Positions 20,455 to 30,730 of a DNA stretch of 64,000 nucleotides are shown here, in pieces. The notes below the pieces were generated by a model that saw nothing but the letters and a program-made list of their open reading frames with translations, made no database searches and was not told the DNA's origin. Each line of letters begins with the position of its first letter. Position 1 is the stretch's first letter. The position numbers and the translations under genes were made by a program. Source of the DNA: Lactarius indigo (Eukaryota > Basidiomycota > Agaricomycetes > Russulales > Russulaceae); contig JAFKAC010000149.1 in the NCBI GenBank assembly GCA_025766275.1, positions 48,812 through 112,811 on the forward strand. The letters are read 5' to 3'.

Positions 20455-23400
20455 AGCGTTGTGCTATTCCACAAGCACTAGTGTTCTTTGGTTGAGGGGC
20501 AGAGGGGTTGTCTTTGTGGAATTGTCGGACAAGGTCTTGGGCGTGGGACATTTGAGAGGCAGGGAGCCAGGAATTCTCGGAGTCGGGATACCCCTTCCAC
20601 TTGATCAAGTAGAGTACACCTTTCTTGTTGGGCGATATCTTTGACTGCAGGACCCTTTCAACTTCATAGTGCTCATCTTCCCCTTGGACAATTTCAGGGG
20701 GTAGTCGGGTGAAGTTAGGGCCGTGCATGGTGTTTTCTTTGTACGGGGAGATCAAGGAGTTGTGGAAGACTGGGTGGATTCACCATGTCTTTGGGAGTTG
20801 GAGTTTGCAGTTAACTCCCCAGGAGGATAGGACTTTAAAAGGACCATGGCATCAGGGAGTGAGTTTAGCTTTGGGGTGGGTAGTGTGGATATTAGTCCCT
20901 TCCAGCCAGACTAGATCGCCTTCATTAAACTTATGCGAGGGTGTGGTTGACTTGGAATTTTTCATTACTTCTGCAGCGACCTTGAGGGCTGCAGTGACTT
21001 CAGAGCGGATTCGGTTCAATGTGTTTAGTCTTTCTTTGGCTGCGGGTATCTTGCTATTGAAGTGGATGAGGGGAATGAACTCCGGATTGTACCCATACCA
21101 CACTTCAAAGGGTGACTTGTGAGTTGCACTGTGCTGACATGCATTGTGCGCGAATTCCATGAATGGGATTAAGTCTACCCAATTGTCTTGTTGGAAGTTA
21201 CAGAAGACACAGAGGTACTGTTCAAGTTCTTGATTTACGTGTTCGGTTTCTCCATTTGTTTGCAGATGGAAAGCCGTGGATAGGGTGGATTTAACTCCTA
21301 ATTTGTTCCAGATTTCTTGCATTACTTTCAATGCAAACTGAGGGCCTCTGTCAGAAATAACTTGTCAGGGTAGGCCAGTATGTCTCCAGACATTTTCCAG
21401 GTAGAGTCGAGCAGTTTCGTCTGCTGTGATAGTCTTGTTACACGGGGAAATGACTACTGCTTTGCTGAGTCAATCAACAACTACGAACAACAAGTCGTGG
21501 TTGTGGGAAGAGGGGAGGTCGGTGATAAAATCCATTGTAATGGTTCCCCAGATTTCTTTAGGAATAGTGTTAGGTTGCAGAGGTACTTGGGTTCGTGGTT
21601 TGATTTTCGTGGATTGGCAGGTGGCACATCCATCAACGTATTCTTTGACAAATGTTGACATTCCTGGCCACCAAAAGTCTCGGGAAAGGAGTTCATAGGT
21701 TTTCCATCGCCCTGGGTGTCCTGTGGCGATGTGGTCATGATACTGAGTTACAATGTCTCTTTGTAAGTTGTCATCTTTGGGTACATAGATTTGTCCTCGG
21801 AATAAGATGACTCCATCTTCTAAGTTCCACTCTTCTAGCCCCTTGGTTAAGGAACGGGGGCCATTCTTCAAGAGGGTTTCTAGGGCTGTGCTGACTTCTT
21901 TGTCATAGGTGTGTGTGTCTCGGATGCGTTGTTGAAGAGTATTATTGCCGTGAATGGTAACTGCAGTTCTTTGTACTGCATTGACCGAGAAAAATTTGGT
22001 ATCCAGGAGCACTCACTTTTCATCTTCATCCGCTATCCCCTTTTTATGATCTGGACGCTAGGACAGTGCATCAGACTTGTTCTGAACACCAGGCTTGTGG
22101 ATGATGATGAACTGGAAACGAGAGAGGAAAAGCGCCCACTGTGCTTGTTGATGGGAAAGTTTCTGCTTCATCATGAAGTAGGCCAGGTTGTTGTGGTCGG
22201 ACCAGATTTCAGTGGAATCACTACATCCCTCGAGGTAGTGTCAGAAGGCATGAAGGGCATGAATAATGGCCAAAAGTTCCTTATTGCAAATCTCGTAGTG
22301 ACGTTCGGCAGGGAGGAGAGATTTCGACAGAAAGGCAATGGGGTGCCATTGGTGCAGGGCATCAGGTTGTTCAAGGACTGCGCCCATGGCGAAGTCGCTG
22401 GCATCGGTGATGAGTCGGAAGGGCTTGGAGTGGTCAGGAAGGGCCAGGACAGGAGCTTCCGTGAAGCATTTGATCAGGGTGCGGAAAGTGTTTTCCGCTG
22501 CAGTACCCCAAGAAAAAGGTACGTCTTTCTTGGTTAGATCGAAGAGGGGTCGGGTGATAGTGGAATAGTCTTTGATAAATCGCCGGTAAAAGTTACAGAA
22601 GCCTAGGAAGGCTTGGACTTGCTTAACTGTGTGTGGAGTTGGCCACTTGGTAATCCCAGCAACCTTTGCAGGATCCATGGAAACTTGGCCATTGGAAATA
22701 ACAATGCCAAGGTATTCAACAGAGGTTTGTGCAAACATGCACTTCTCAGGTTTCAGATAGAGGTCATGACGTTCCAGCCGTTGAAGCACGTCGTGTGTCA
22801 ATGCTGTGAGGGAGGAAATATCTTCTGTGAAGATGAGAATGTCATCCAGGTAGACTACCACGTGTCCACCGTCGATCAGAGACTTGAAAACTTGGTTCAT
22901 GAACGTTTGAAATGTTGCTGGGGCGTTGCAGAGACTGAATGTCATTACAGTCGGCTCAAAAAGACCTAGGGAGGTTTTGAAGGCTGCCTTGTACTCATCG
23001 CCTTCACAGATACAGATATTGTTGTACCCCCAATGAATATCCAACTTGGTAAAATAACGTGCATTGTGAAGTTTGTCGATTAACTCGGGAATGAGGGGTA
23101 GGGGCACCGTGTTCTTAATCGTTATGTCATTCAGGGCCCAGTAATCCTGTACCGGTCAGAGCTTTCCATCCTTCTTGTCCACAAAGAAGAAGGGGGAGGC
23201 CATGGGGGACTTGGATGGTCGGATGTAACCCTTTCGCAGGTGCTCGGAAATGTACTCCTTGAGTGCATCAGCCTCTTTAGGCGTGAGTCAGTAGATGCTG
23301 CAGTTCTTCATAGCGGCTCCAGGTTTCAGATCAATTGCGTGATCCCAGGGTTGATGTTCAGGTAGTCGGTGAGAGGCATTCTCACTGAAGACTCAGGTGT

Positions 23401-24076
23401 AACATTGGAAATGGCTTGGAATGTGCTCAGAGGAAGGTATAGGTGCGGTCTTCGCAGCTATCTTGGTACTTGTAGTGATTTTTGCTCAGATTGCAAGGTG
23501 ATCGTACTTGCAGAAACTGTGACTCCACAGCCAGGGTTCATAGGCTTCTTGGGTGAACACACGTTCAACAGGTTCCATCTCTTTGATAGTTGGGAGGCAA
23601 GCTCTTGTTGCGTCTTCAGGTCCTAGCTCTAGGATGTTTATTGTAGTATTCCTCGTTTGAGGGACTTGGGAAGAAATAACAACACTTGTTGTTGACAGAG
23701 TACAGGTTTTTGGGCATCTTGTGAATGCTATCTTGGGTTGATGCCAATCGATTTCTGGGTTATGTGCTTGGAGCCAATCCGTTCCTAGGATTATATTGTG
23801 CTCTCCAAGGGTGGTGGCATATAGCTCTACTATTTCGTTGTGATAAGTGTCTTCCGCTGTTCTGATCCGTAGCCTCTGGATTGTGGTGTACTTGACCGAA
23901 CCCATCTTATTGGGTGACCCATCCACATTTCTAACTGGTAAGGGTCGGATTAGTGTTCTCATTGTGAGCCCGTTTGCATGCACAAACCCATCATCCACGA
24001 TGATGCCCTCCACGCCGCTGTCCAACAGGGCGCAGGCACTGATTTCTCTGCCAGACTTCTTTCCTACTAGTGTCAC
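20453..24076 (-). pseudogene. gypsy element C pol: protease, RT, RNase H, integrase with chromodomain
   Basis: Protease (CALLDSGVEGIIVDDGFV, near 24035-23985; Glu and Gly replace the usual ADxFI context). RT has KLDIHWGYNNICI and catalytic YLDDILIF (near 22850), then RNase H (LITDASDFAMGAVLEQ). Integrase has H2C2 (HDHIATGHPGRW ... CATCQ), DFITDLP, a core with LSTAFHLQTNGETEHVNQEL, a GPF-like segment and a chromodomain (YEVERVLQSKI, YLIKWKGYPDSENSWLP, about 20690-20560). Stops interrupt it, several being TGA where Arg is conserved: 23156-23158 (DGKL*PVQDY), 21470-21472 (VVVD*LSKAV), 21365-21367 (LP*QVISDRG). No ORF3 follows the chromodomain; the LTR begins there. Confidence 0.9.
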
Positions 24077-24219
24077 CTTGAGAACAATTGAAGGAGCTCT
24101 CCTATTCCGAATCGTCTCTACAGGTACAGGCTCAGCTCCAAGCGTCTCTAGTAGGGAAAGGCCGTGTGCAATGCTACTGGCACGAATACTTCCAATCGAC
24201 AGTGCTGCGATGGAAGAGC

Positions 24220-26352
24220 CTAAAAATCCTCATTAATAGGCACCAAACGCGGACGTGCATCCGGGTCGTAAGGTAGTATCTCTCGATACATCGCCCCTAT
24301 ACTCGTGGGGTGGTCAGCAGGTACTTCCTCCTGACCATCTTTGTCACGTTTCCGCTTGTATGGACTGTACAACTCGAAACCCTTACTGTACCGGTTGCAA
24401 CTACAGCGGTAAGGTAGATTAGTTGCGGACTTACGATAGGTGATATGAGTACGATAGGAGATTGCGTGCTGATTGCTGACTGAGGACTACGCCACTAATA
24501 CTAGTAGTAGTAGTATTAGGATTCAAGTTACTTACGCGATACGTTGGACACTACCATACTGTGACTCATAGCAGCGCTTGAAAGCCTGCTCGACTTGTAT
24601 TTAATCTGTCTTGTGAAGACCAAGATACGCCATCTTGGTCTTCTTGAATCGCCACTTGTCTTCTCTTCTCTTTGTCTCTCGCTTTCGCTTCTAAGGGTTG
24701 TCCGACTCCGTTCATGACCAAGATATCAGCTTGCCGGTGTACCTCCGCGTATTCACTAAGGCAAGGGCTTGGACCTCCGTGTCTTCAAGTCAGCAGACTG
24801 TTATACCGCTAAGTTGTTACCGCCTCCTGCGCTCAAGTCGAGCTAACGTCGTGGCGACATTACAATCTTCATCAACAAAGGCACCTCGTGCCCTAACGTT
24901 GTTGTCGGATTGGCCTCTTTTGGCCTTCATTGCCATTGTCTTTGCTAGGCATTCCTTGAGGATGTGGCCTGGCTTGCCACAGTATAGACAGAGTTTGTTC
25001 TTGAACCGGTGGTCACGCTCTTCCTTTGTGAGCCTTCCACGGAATTTACTCGGATGGGATGAAGAAGCATTGATGTTAATGCTGTCGTCTTCCATCAGGA
25101 CCGCTCAGCCTGAAGCAGATTTCTGGGACTTGTTGTACTGGTTGATAGTGTGACCCACATAAACTCGATAAACGCAGTCAAACTCCCTCGCTTTCTCTAT
25201 GAGGTCGTCAAAGGTAGTGGGCAAGGGGGATACGCCGAGCAACTTCATGTTCAAGGCAGTGGGAATTGCTTGTCGGAAAGCATACATCTTTGTTTGCTCG
25301 TTGGCGCCACTTCGTTGGGCATGAGTGGACCACTCTTGGAACCACTTGTTGAATGGACGGGTGCCCATCTTCAGGGTGTACATTTTGTTCGTGGCTTCCA
25401 TAGCTGTATGGGCAGGAACGAAGTGTTTGTTAAAGTCAGATTTGAATGTTGCCCATGTTCCAAAGGTAACGGCGGCTCCGCCAGTCGGGTTTAAGGCTTT
25501 TTTCTGCCTATCCTGGGCCCACTCGCCCGCAGAGGTGCCCACCTTAAAATAGGTAAGGGCCGTGGAAATCTTCTTGTCGTCGGTGTCAAAGATGGAACTG
25601 TTCAGGTGGAAATAATTTGCCAAATTATTCCAGAAAGCTTCTGCTTTATCAGGCTTTCCGTCAAAAGGTTCAGGTGCTGCTCCAAGGATCTTTGTGGGAG
25701 CGGGTGCTGCCATGGTTATACTTGGGGGTGGAACAGATATGGGGGGTACGGAGGTTCTCGGGGAAACTGTTGTACTAACAGTGACAGGTGGCGATGGGAG
25801 TTGAGGAGGGGGTGTCAGGAATGGCAGACAGCTCGGACCAGGGGTACTAGGGGAAACTTGAGGGGAAGATGGTTGGGAGGTTACTTGGGAAAGTAAGCTG
25901 GAAAGGGTCTTAGTGGTACTCTCTAAGATCTGGGAAACTTCAGCTACGTCGCTGTCAGAGTCAGGGGATTTGTCTTTAGTCGGGGTTGCGAACTCTTTGC
26001 TCTTGGGTGGCTCTTCTGAGTCGGAAAATCGAACTTTTCGATTGTTGTTATAAGTCCAAAGCTCATTTACGAAGTTCCAGTGGACTACTTTTCCACAATA
26101 GGTGCCATGTAATGTGTCGTAATCAAGGTCCTCAACCTTGTCGATGTCTGGATAGACTCTCTTGAGATCTTCAAATAATATGCGTTCTTGGGTTTCAACC
26201 TTTGTCCAAGGGTGTTTTCCAGTGGGACTGGTGATATCTCGTCCTTCCCACTGAGCGTGATAAAGGTTGTCGTCATCGGAAAAGAAGGCGCTATGGAAAT
26301 ATACAGGGATGCAAGCTTTCTCTTGTTCCATAAGAGGTCGTTGCGTGCTCAT
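24220..26352 (-). pseudogene. gypsy element C gag, split by a solo LTR
   Basis: ATG at 26352 (MSTQRPLMEQEKACIPVYFH). The Gag core (EPFDGKPDKAEAFWNNLANY, FKSDFNKHFVP, MGTRPFNKWFQEW) is followed by an in-frame TGA at 25105-25107 and then the CCHC knuckle CLYCGKPGHILKEC (near 24990-24945). The frame runs into a solo LTR at 24864 and resumes after it at 24336 in the same frame once one TSD copy is discounted, ending at a TAG at 24220. The central part is Pro/Ser-rich. Apart from the TGA and the insertion the frame is intact. Confidence 0.85.
24342..24864 (+). repeat. solo LTR, family A, TSD ATCTT
   Basis: 523 bp, TGTCACGTTTCCGC...GGCGACATTACA, homologous to 4909-5420 in the opposite orientation. 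Perfect 5-bp target duplications ATCTT lie at 24337-24341 and 24865-24869, inside the gag of element C. No internal region remains, so it arose by LTR-LTR recombination after insertion. It retains TATTTAAT and the GAAGACCAAGAT/ATCTTGGTCTTC hairpin. Confidence 0.95.
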
Positions 26353-27040
26353 TCACCTCTTCTGGTGAGGCGGGTGACAGTCCAACTGTCCAGGTTCCAG
26401 GGGTAGTAGACTTTGTATGCGGGGAGGAGGATAGCTCTATCCGGACGATGGGGTCTTTGTGATCGGCGGATCCAATGGTATTCTTCCCAAATACCAAAGT
26501 GGGTCAGGGTCGTTTTACTTCTCCACAAGAAGTCTTGGAAGTACAAGGGGCTTGTCGAGACCTTGCTTATACGTGTAAGTGGCTGGGAAAAGTACAGGGT
26601 TCCAAGATTGTGCCGATTTTGGTACAACAGAGAACAGTGTCTTCTGAACATGTCGAGTTCTCGGGGGGTTCGGGTTGGTAGGCTCTTGGTTACTAGGATA
26701 GCCTCAGGGAGATGACAATTGATTTCTCGGGGTTGGGTCTCGAGGTACTGAGCTTCGTCACTGCTTGTGGAATGCTGCCTTGCAGTCGGGGTTGCTTGGA
26801 TACTGGGGTACACCAGTTCACTCGGACCGGCTTGGTTAATACTCAGAAGGGGAATCTGGGTGTTGGTAGCTTGGTGAGCTCTGGGGGCCCTTCTTGGGGT
26901 TACAGGGGTGCTGGGAGTAGAGACTATGGGCCGATCGTCCACTTGGAAGAGACGATGAGTTCTTCTTTGGGCGACGTGTGAGGATGCCAGGTTAATTTCC
27001 CAATGAATTGGATCCAGGGTTTGACTCGGAAAATTGTCAA
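26349..27040 (-). CDS. pre-gag ORF X3, unknown
   Basis: Open frame ending at 26349, overlapping the gag start by 4 bp (ATGA-type overlap). It extends right to about 27040 without a clear ATG; a GTG at 26942 is one possible start. The N-terminus is Pro/Thr-rich (STPSTPVTPRRAPRAHQAT); the C-terminal half is aromatic (YFQDFLWRSKTTLTHFGIWE, HWIRRSQRPHRPDRAILLPA). No motif was recognised. Its overlap with gag and same orientation suggest it belongs to element C or an element fused to it. Could be a 5' extension of Gag rather than a separate protein. Confidence 0.4.
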
Positions 27041-27080
27041 ATTTTACACTCGTAAAATTTATCTTGACAATCTACACTAT

Positions 27081-28064
27081 CTAGACCTTTTCTCTATAAG
27101 GTAGATAGTTAACTCCAGGGGACCACAACACTATGTTGGGGGGTGTCAGGGGGGTGTCGGGACAATAATCGCAGGTGCAGACTTCTTGAGAGCACCAACA
27201 GGGGCCTGGGGTCAGAGTTGGTCCCCAACCGTTGTTTGGGCTAGGCGGCTGGTTAGTATCTCCATTATGCAAGGAGATGTCGGAGTCTGAAGATTTGTCT
27301 TCAGTTTCAGGGGAACTAGGGGGAAGCTGATCTGTAATTCGGCAGAGCAAGGGCGGAGTCCAGAAAGTTTCTCTAGCGTTGAGAATTGAGACTAACTCTG
27401 GGTCGTCAGAGGTAGAAGGGGGGTAATGCCAGATACTGGGGTTGATGAGGTTCTGGTCAGGGTTGGACAAGGTAGTTTCCCACACAGAGGTGGTGAAGGA
27501 GTATGTGAACTCCAAACTGTCAGAGATTACTAGTTGGGGGGCAGAGTCGGGGTGAATGACCACTCGGAGTTCTTGGAAGGAAATCTGTATTTCCTGATAT
27601 GTGAGGCGGAGTCGGTCGACAAAGTGAAGAGAGAAGCCGTCTTTGAGTTGCCGGATGTAATGGTCACTATGAGGGGGAATGTGGACAAACCAAAGATAGT
27701 TGTTCTTGGCCCACACTAGGAGTTGGTCTGTTGGATGGTTGGTGGCGGAGACGGAGTTGGAAAGGTGCCAGTAAAGGAGCTGTTTGTCGGCAGCCTTGAC
27801 GACTTCAGAAAGATCATCAATGAACTCATGGTAAACCCTCTCAGGGATGACTTCTCCAAAGTCAAAGAGGTCGATGAGGGTACGTAAGGCAGTGGGGGGT
27901 TCTGTCCAACAGTCAAGGTGGGGGTTATCAATGAGGTCGTAAGTGGAAGTGATGGGGTAATAGTGGTCAAGTTGCCGCTGCCTGTGGGACTCGAAGTTAA
28001 CTTGGGCTTGCATGAGCCTTTGTTCTTCGGATAAGTTGAAGGTAAATGGAGTAGAAGGAGGCAC
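27081..28064 (-). CDS. pre-gag ORF X2, unknown
   Basis: Uninterrupted 327-residue frame, MPPSTPFTFNLSEEQRLMQA at the start and stop at 27081. It has a central WTEPPTALRTLIDLFDFGEV motif that resembles WRPASTTLRELITKVPLATS in ORF X1, a mid-protein LTYQEIQISFQELR, then an acidic Ser/Pro tail and a Cys-rich end (CWCSQEVCTCDYC). The related motifs and similar length suggest X1 and X2 are paralogues. There are no RT, protease or knuckle motifs. An intact long frame among decayed neighbours suggests either recent origin or few mutable sites. Confidence 0.45.
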   Translation of the reverse strand: MPPSTPFTFNLSEEQRLMQAQVNFESHRQRQLDHYYPITSTYDLIDNPHLDCWTEPPTALRTLIDLFDFGEVIPERVYHEFIDDLSEVVKAADKQLLYWHLSNSVSATNHPTDQLLVWAKNNYLWFVHIPPHSDHYIRQLKDGFSLHFVDRLRLTYQEIQISFQELRVVIHPDSAPQLVISDSLEFTYSFTTSVWETTLSNPDQNLINPSIWHYPPSTSDDPELVSILNARETFWTPPLLCRITDQLPPSSPETEDKSSDSDISLHNGDTNQPPSPNNGWGPTLTPGPCWCSQEVCTCDYCPDTPLTPPNIVLWSPGVNYLPYREKV

Positions 28065-28171
28065 TTAAATCACTTGATTTAAGTCCAAAACCCAAGTAAG
28101 TAAACACTTACTTACTTTGCATTGCACTTAAAACACTTGTTTCAAGACAAGGCAAATATATAACCACTTAT

Positions 28172-29087
28172 CTAAAGTGGTTGGTTATTGGGGAAAGTGG
28201 AAATGAAACTAAAGGGGTCGGCAGGGATACGAGGGGAAAAACAGTAAGCAAGAAGGTGGGGGGCAGAACGAACCAAGTCCTCAAAGAAGTAGGCCTGGTG
28301 GTAAGCGTAAATTTGTCTGTTAACAGCGAAGCGTAAATGTCTGTAAGTGGTCACAACTCTCCTGTCCAAGAAGTCCTGAATCTCTAGGGTCACTAGAGAG
28401 TCAATGTACCCTGCCCTGTAGATGTTAGTGAGGGGGGCAAAGACGCGCTGCAGACCTTCCCTAAAATCGTAACGGATAGTCCCAAAGGGGGTGTTGGGGG
28501 AGGGGAGGTTGTAGATGGCCTTGGAACAGACGTACAGGGGATAGAAGTTGGGATGTTGAGTGGGGTCAACAGTACGGGGAAAGAGGGTGTAGACGTGGGG
28601 AGGAAGGAGGCGGAAGGGAGTGACCGAGGGAAAAACCAGGGGAAAATTAATGAGGGAAGTGGCGAGGGGAACCTTAGTAATTAGTTCCCTGAGGGTGGTG
28701 GAGGCAGGCCGCCAAGACTCTCCTTGGGGGGTGATGATGGGGATGTACTGGTGGGGGTGTTCTCCTTGGGAAAGGAGGCAAGGGGGGGCTAGATAGGTGG
28801 TGGCGGCGGCAGGGGGAATATTCTCCTGGTCGGGGTGAGGGGCCGGAGGGAAGACGGGGCCTTGTTCTGCTACTCGCTTGTAGTCAATCGGCAAGTCGGG
28901 GGTGGCAAGGCGGGAGGGGACCGGAACAGGAGACGGAGAGCGACGAGGAGTCGGAGGAAGAACAGAAGGTGGTGAAGGAGAGCCACGAAGGGAAACAGGA
29001 GGGTGGGGGGTCAGGACATGGAGGGGAGGTGCAGACTCGGTATGGGGTTCAGGGGTCAAGGGGGTAAGGTTCCCGTTGAGGTCGATG
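28172..29087 (-). CDS. pre-gag ORF X1, unknown, 5' end abuts telomeric repeat
   Basis: About 300-residue frame whose upstream end opens directly out of a TTAGGGTTTAGGG tract: the first in-frame stop is a TAA inside the C-rich telomere strand and there is no ATG. The N-terminus is Pro-rich. The body has SWRPASTTLRELITKVPLAT, FGTIRYDFREGLQRVFAPLT and VVTTYRHLRFAVNRQIYAYH, with a paralogue-like match to X2. No known family was recognised. The missing start and the telomeric edge suggest the gene was cut by a chromosome break that gained telomere repeats. The 28065-28171 spacer between X2 and X1 holds several short palindromes (AAGTAAGT/ACTTACTT). Confidence 0.4.
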
Positions 29088-29102
29088 GGTTAGGGTTTAG
29101 GG
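29087..29102 (+). repeat. interstitial telomeric repeat tract 1
   Basis: GGGTTAGGGTTTAGGG on the plus strand, joining ORF X1 (left) to unrelated sequence (right). The G-rich strand points right, as for a chromosome end facing right. Confidence 0.7.
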
Positions 29103-29796
29103 TGAAGTTGCACTACACCACCGAAGGTGGTGTTCGAAATGAAAGAGCTGGAGGACGACGCACCAAGGTGCTGCTGGGGGATCCCAACAAGCGCAGTCCT
29201 TTCGCTTTTATGCTCATCAGGATGCTGTCGTCTATATTTGGATTAATTACCGGACCGCTTGCCCCGTGAGGGGAATTCAAGGGATAATCTGTGGGGGTCA
29301 AGTCAGACAACGCGCGCGACCTACATTAGACCCTGAACTCTGCCATAGAGTGGGGCCTTTCACGGCGTTAACATGTGCCTCTAGTTTCAGAAACCGTCAG
29401 ATCCCTACTGATTGACTTAGAGGTAAACCATGCATACTGTTACGATAATACTACCCTGGGACAAGTCCGACCACTCCGGTGAAGTAAGCTAGCCCCTTTC
29501 GGTGACTCGGGAATGGACGTACCTTGCGCGCGCGGTAATGGGGAATCCCTTGAATTATCCCCTGGGGTTTATTCCCATGAGATGCATCTCAGGTCCAGTA
29601 CCTGGCGCCCCTGTGCCTAAGTGCCTGCGCCAGTCCCCTGGCACCCGGCTTCCGTCGGAGATCTCCGTGTTGATCAGATCTTAGATTAGCGCCTACTGCT
29701 AGGAACTACTTCTTTCCGGGCCGGACTAGCGCCGGTCACGTACTCGTTTCGTCCGTCGACATGCTAGACGCCGGTCCTTGACCTACAAGAGATTTC
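29103..29796. other. non-coding segment between telomeric tracts 1 and 2
   Basis: No ORF above 65 codons. Near its left end the minus strand has a hairpin (ACCACC/GGTGGT, 29117-29131) and CTGATGAG followed by GAAA at 29200-29220, a hammerhead-like pattern. It may be a 5'-truncated telomere-attached retroelement in antisense; no coding evidence. Confidence 0.35.
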
Positions 29797-29839
29797 TTTA
29801 GGGTTTAGGGTTTAGGGTTAGGTTTAGGGTTTAGGGTTT
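29797..29839 (+). repeat. interstitial telomeric repeat tract 2 (TTTAGGG)
   Basis: Six near-tandem units TTTAGGG, one of them TTAGG, about 43 bp. The seven-base unit is plant-type rather than the TTAGGG usual in fungi. Confidence 0.85.
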
Positions 29840-29908
29840 CTAAACGTAACAGTAGTCTGTTTTAATGACTTGTGCGTTTCGCGGATTAATGCTACTTTGC
29901 AACTCACA

Positions 29909-29926
29909 GGGTTTAGGGTTTAGGGG
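29909..29926 (+). repeat. interstitial telomeric repeat tract 3 (TTTAGGG)
   Basis: GGGTTTAGGGTTTAGGGG, separated from tract 2 by a 69-bp unrelated insert. It lies immediately left of the segment carrying the Penelope-like RT in antisense. Confidence 0.8.
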
Positions 29927-30730
29927 TTGATGGTTCGCTTCCCTGGCCTACTCGGTTAATATGTCTGGCACAGCCGAGACCCGTGAGTACCTACCAACAC
30001 TAGATTGGATTATAGGTAATTTGTGATGATTTGTATAGCGCTTCCCGTGACAAGGGATTGAGAATACTAGCGCGGTGCTGGCCGTGAGCTGGTTACGCCA
30101 AGGCGTCACTCAAGGTTTACACTATCTCCGTCGGTGACCCCCCCGCTAGAGGCCTAAGGTCCCGATCGAATTACTGTCCGTATGCCCTGCCTACTATCAC
30201 TGCTCGCACAGTAGCCTGACTACTAACGCCGCTACTAAGGCACCAGCTGTCGCCGAAGCAACTGAAGGATTCTTTTCGCGACCTGTTCGCCAGGTGTTCA
30301 GCATCGCCCGTATTGCTACGCACGCTCTCGAGGAAGGGAGCTGGGACTAGGGGAATGACCTTTGCTACTAACTTGTAAACGCCCAGGACTTATTGGCGAC
30401 GCCTGTATCTGCGTATAGTGTTCGCTGTCCGCTATCGGACAAGCTGGGTTCTCTTAAAGAGTTTGTGATCACCTTGGCCCGGTTCGCGCAGCTACGCTGG
30501 CCGAGTAACCCAAGTAGACTTCCCAGTCAAAAGGAGTTTATCCTTAGTAATAAAGCTTGTACGATCGTCACTTAGACTAGTGTACGCGTTCAGCCAACGC
30601 AATTTTTGGTCCCCCAAGCAAGACAGTTGCTAGCCGCTTACTTATAGGGGAAATCACGCTGCCTAATAGCAGTACGCCAGAATGTGAGATCTAACTTTAA
30701 GATGAGTGCAAGATCCTAGAGGAGTGGCCC
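29927..30730 (-). other. probable 3' untranslated part of the Penelope-like element
   Basis: About 800 bp without coding support, between telomeric tract 3 and the C-terminal end of the Penelope-like RT on the minus strand. No repeats or RNA genes are seen. It is assigned to the element by position only. Confidence 0.35.

Noticed and set aside
24342..24864. First assignment of family A LTR orientation by terminal bases alone
   Set aside because: Both ends start TGTNAC; TATA box, self-primer and PBS positions in A0 reversed the initial guess.
29103..30730. rRNA or other structured RNA gene in the ORF-poor stretch
   Set aside because: No recognisable conserved rRNA or tRNA blocks.
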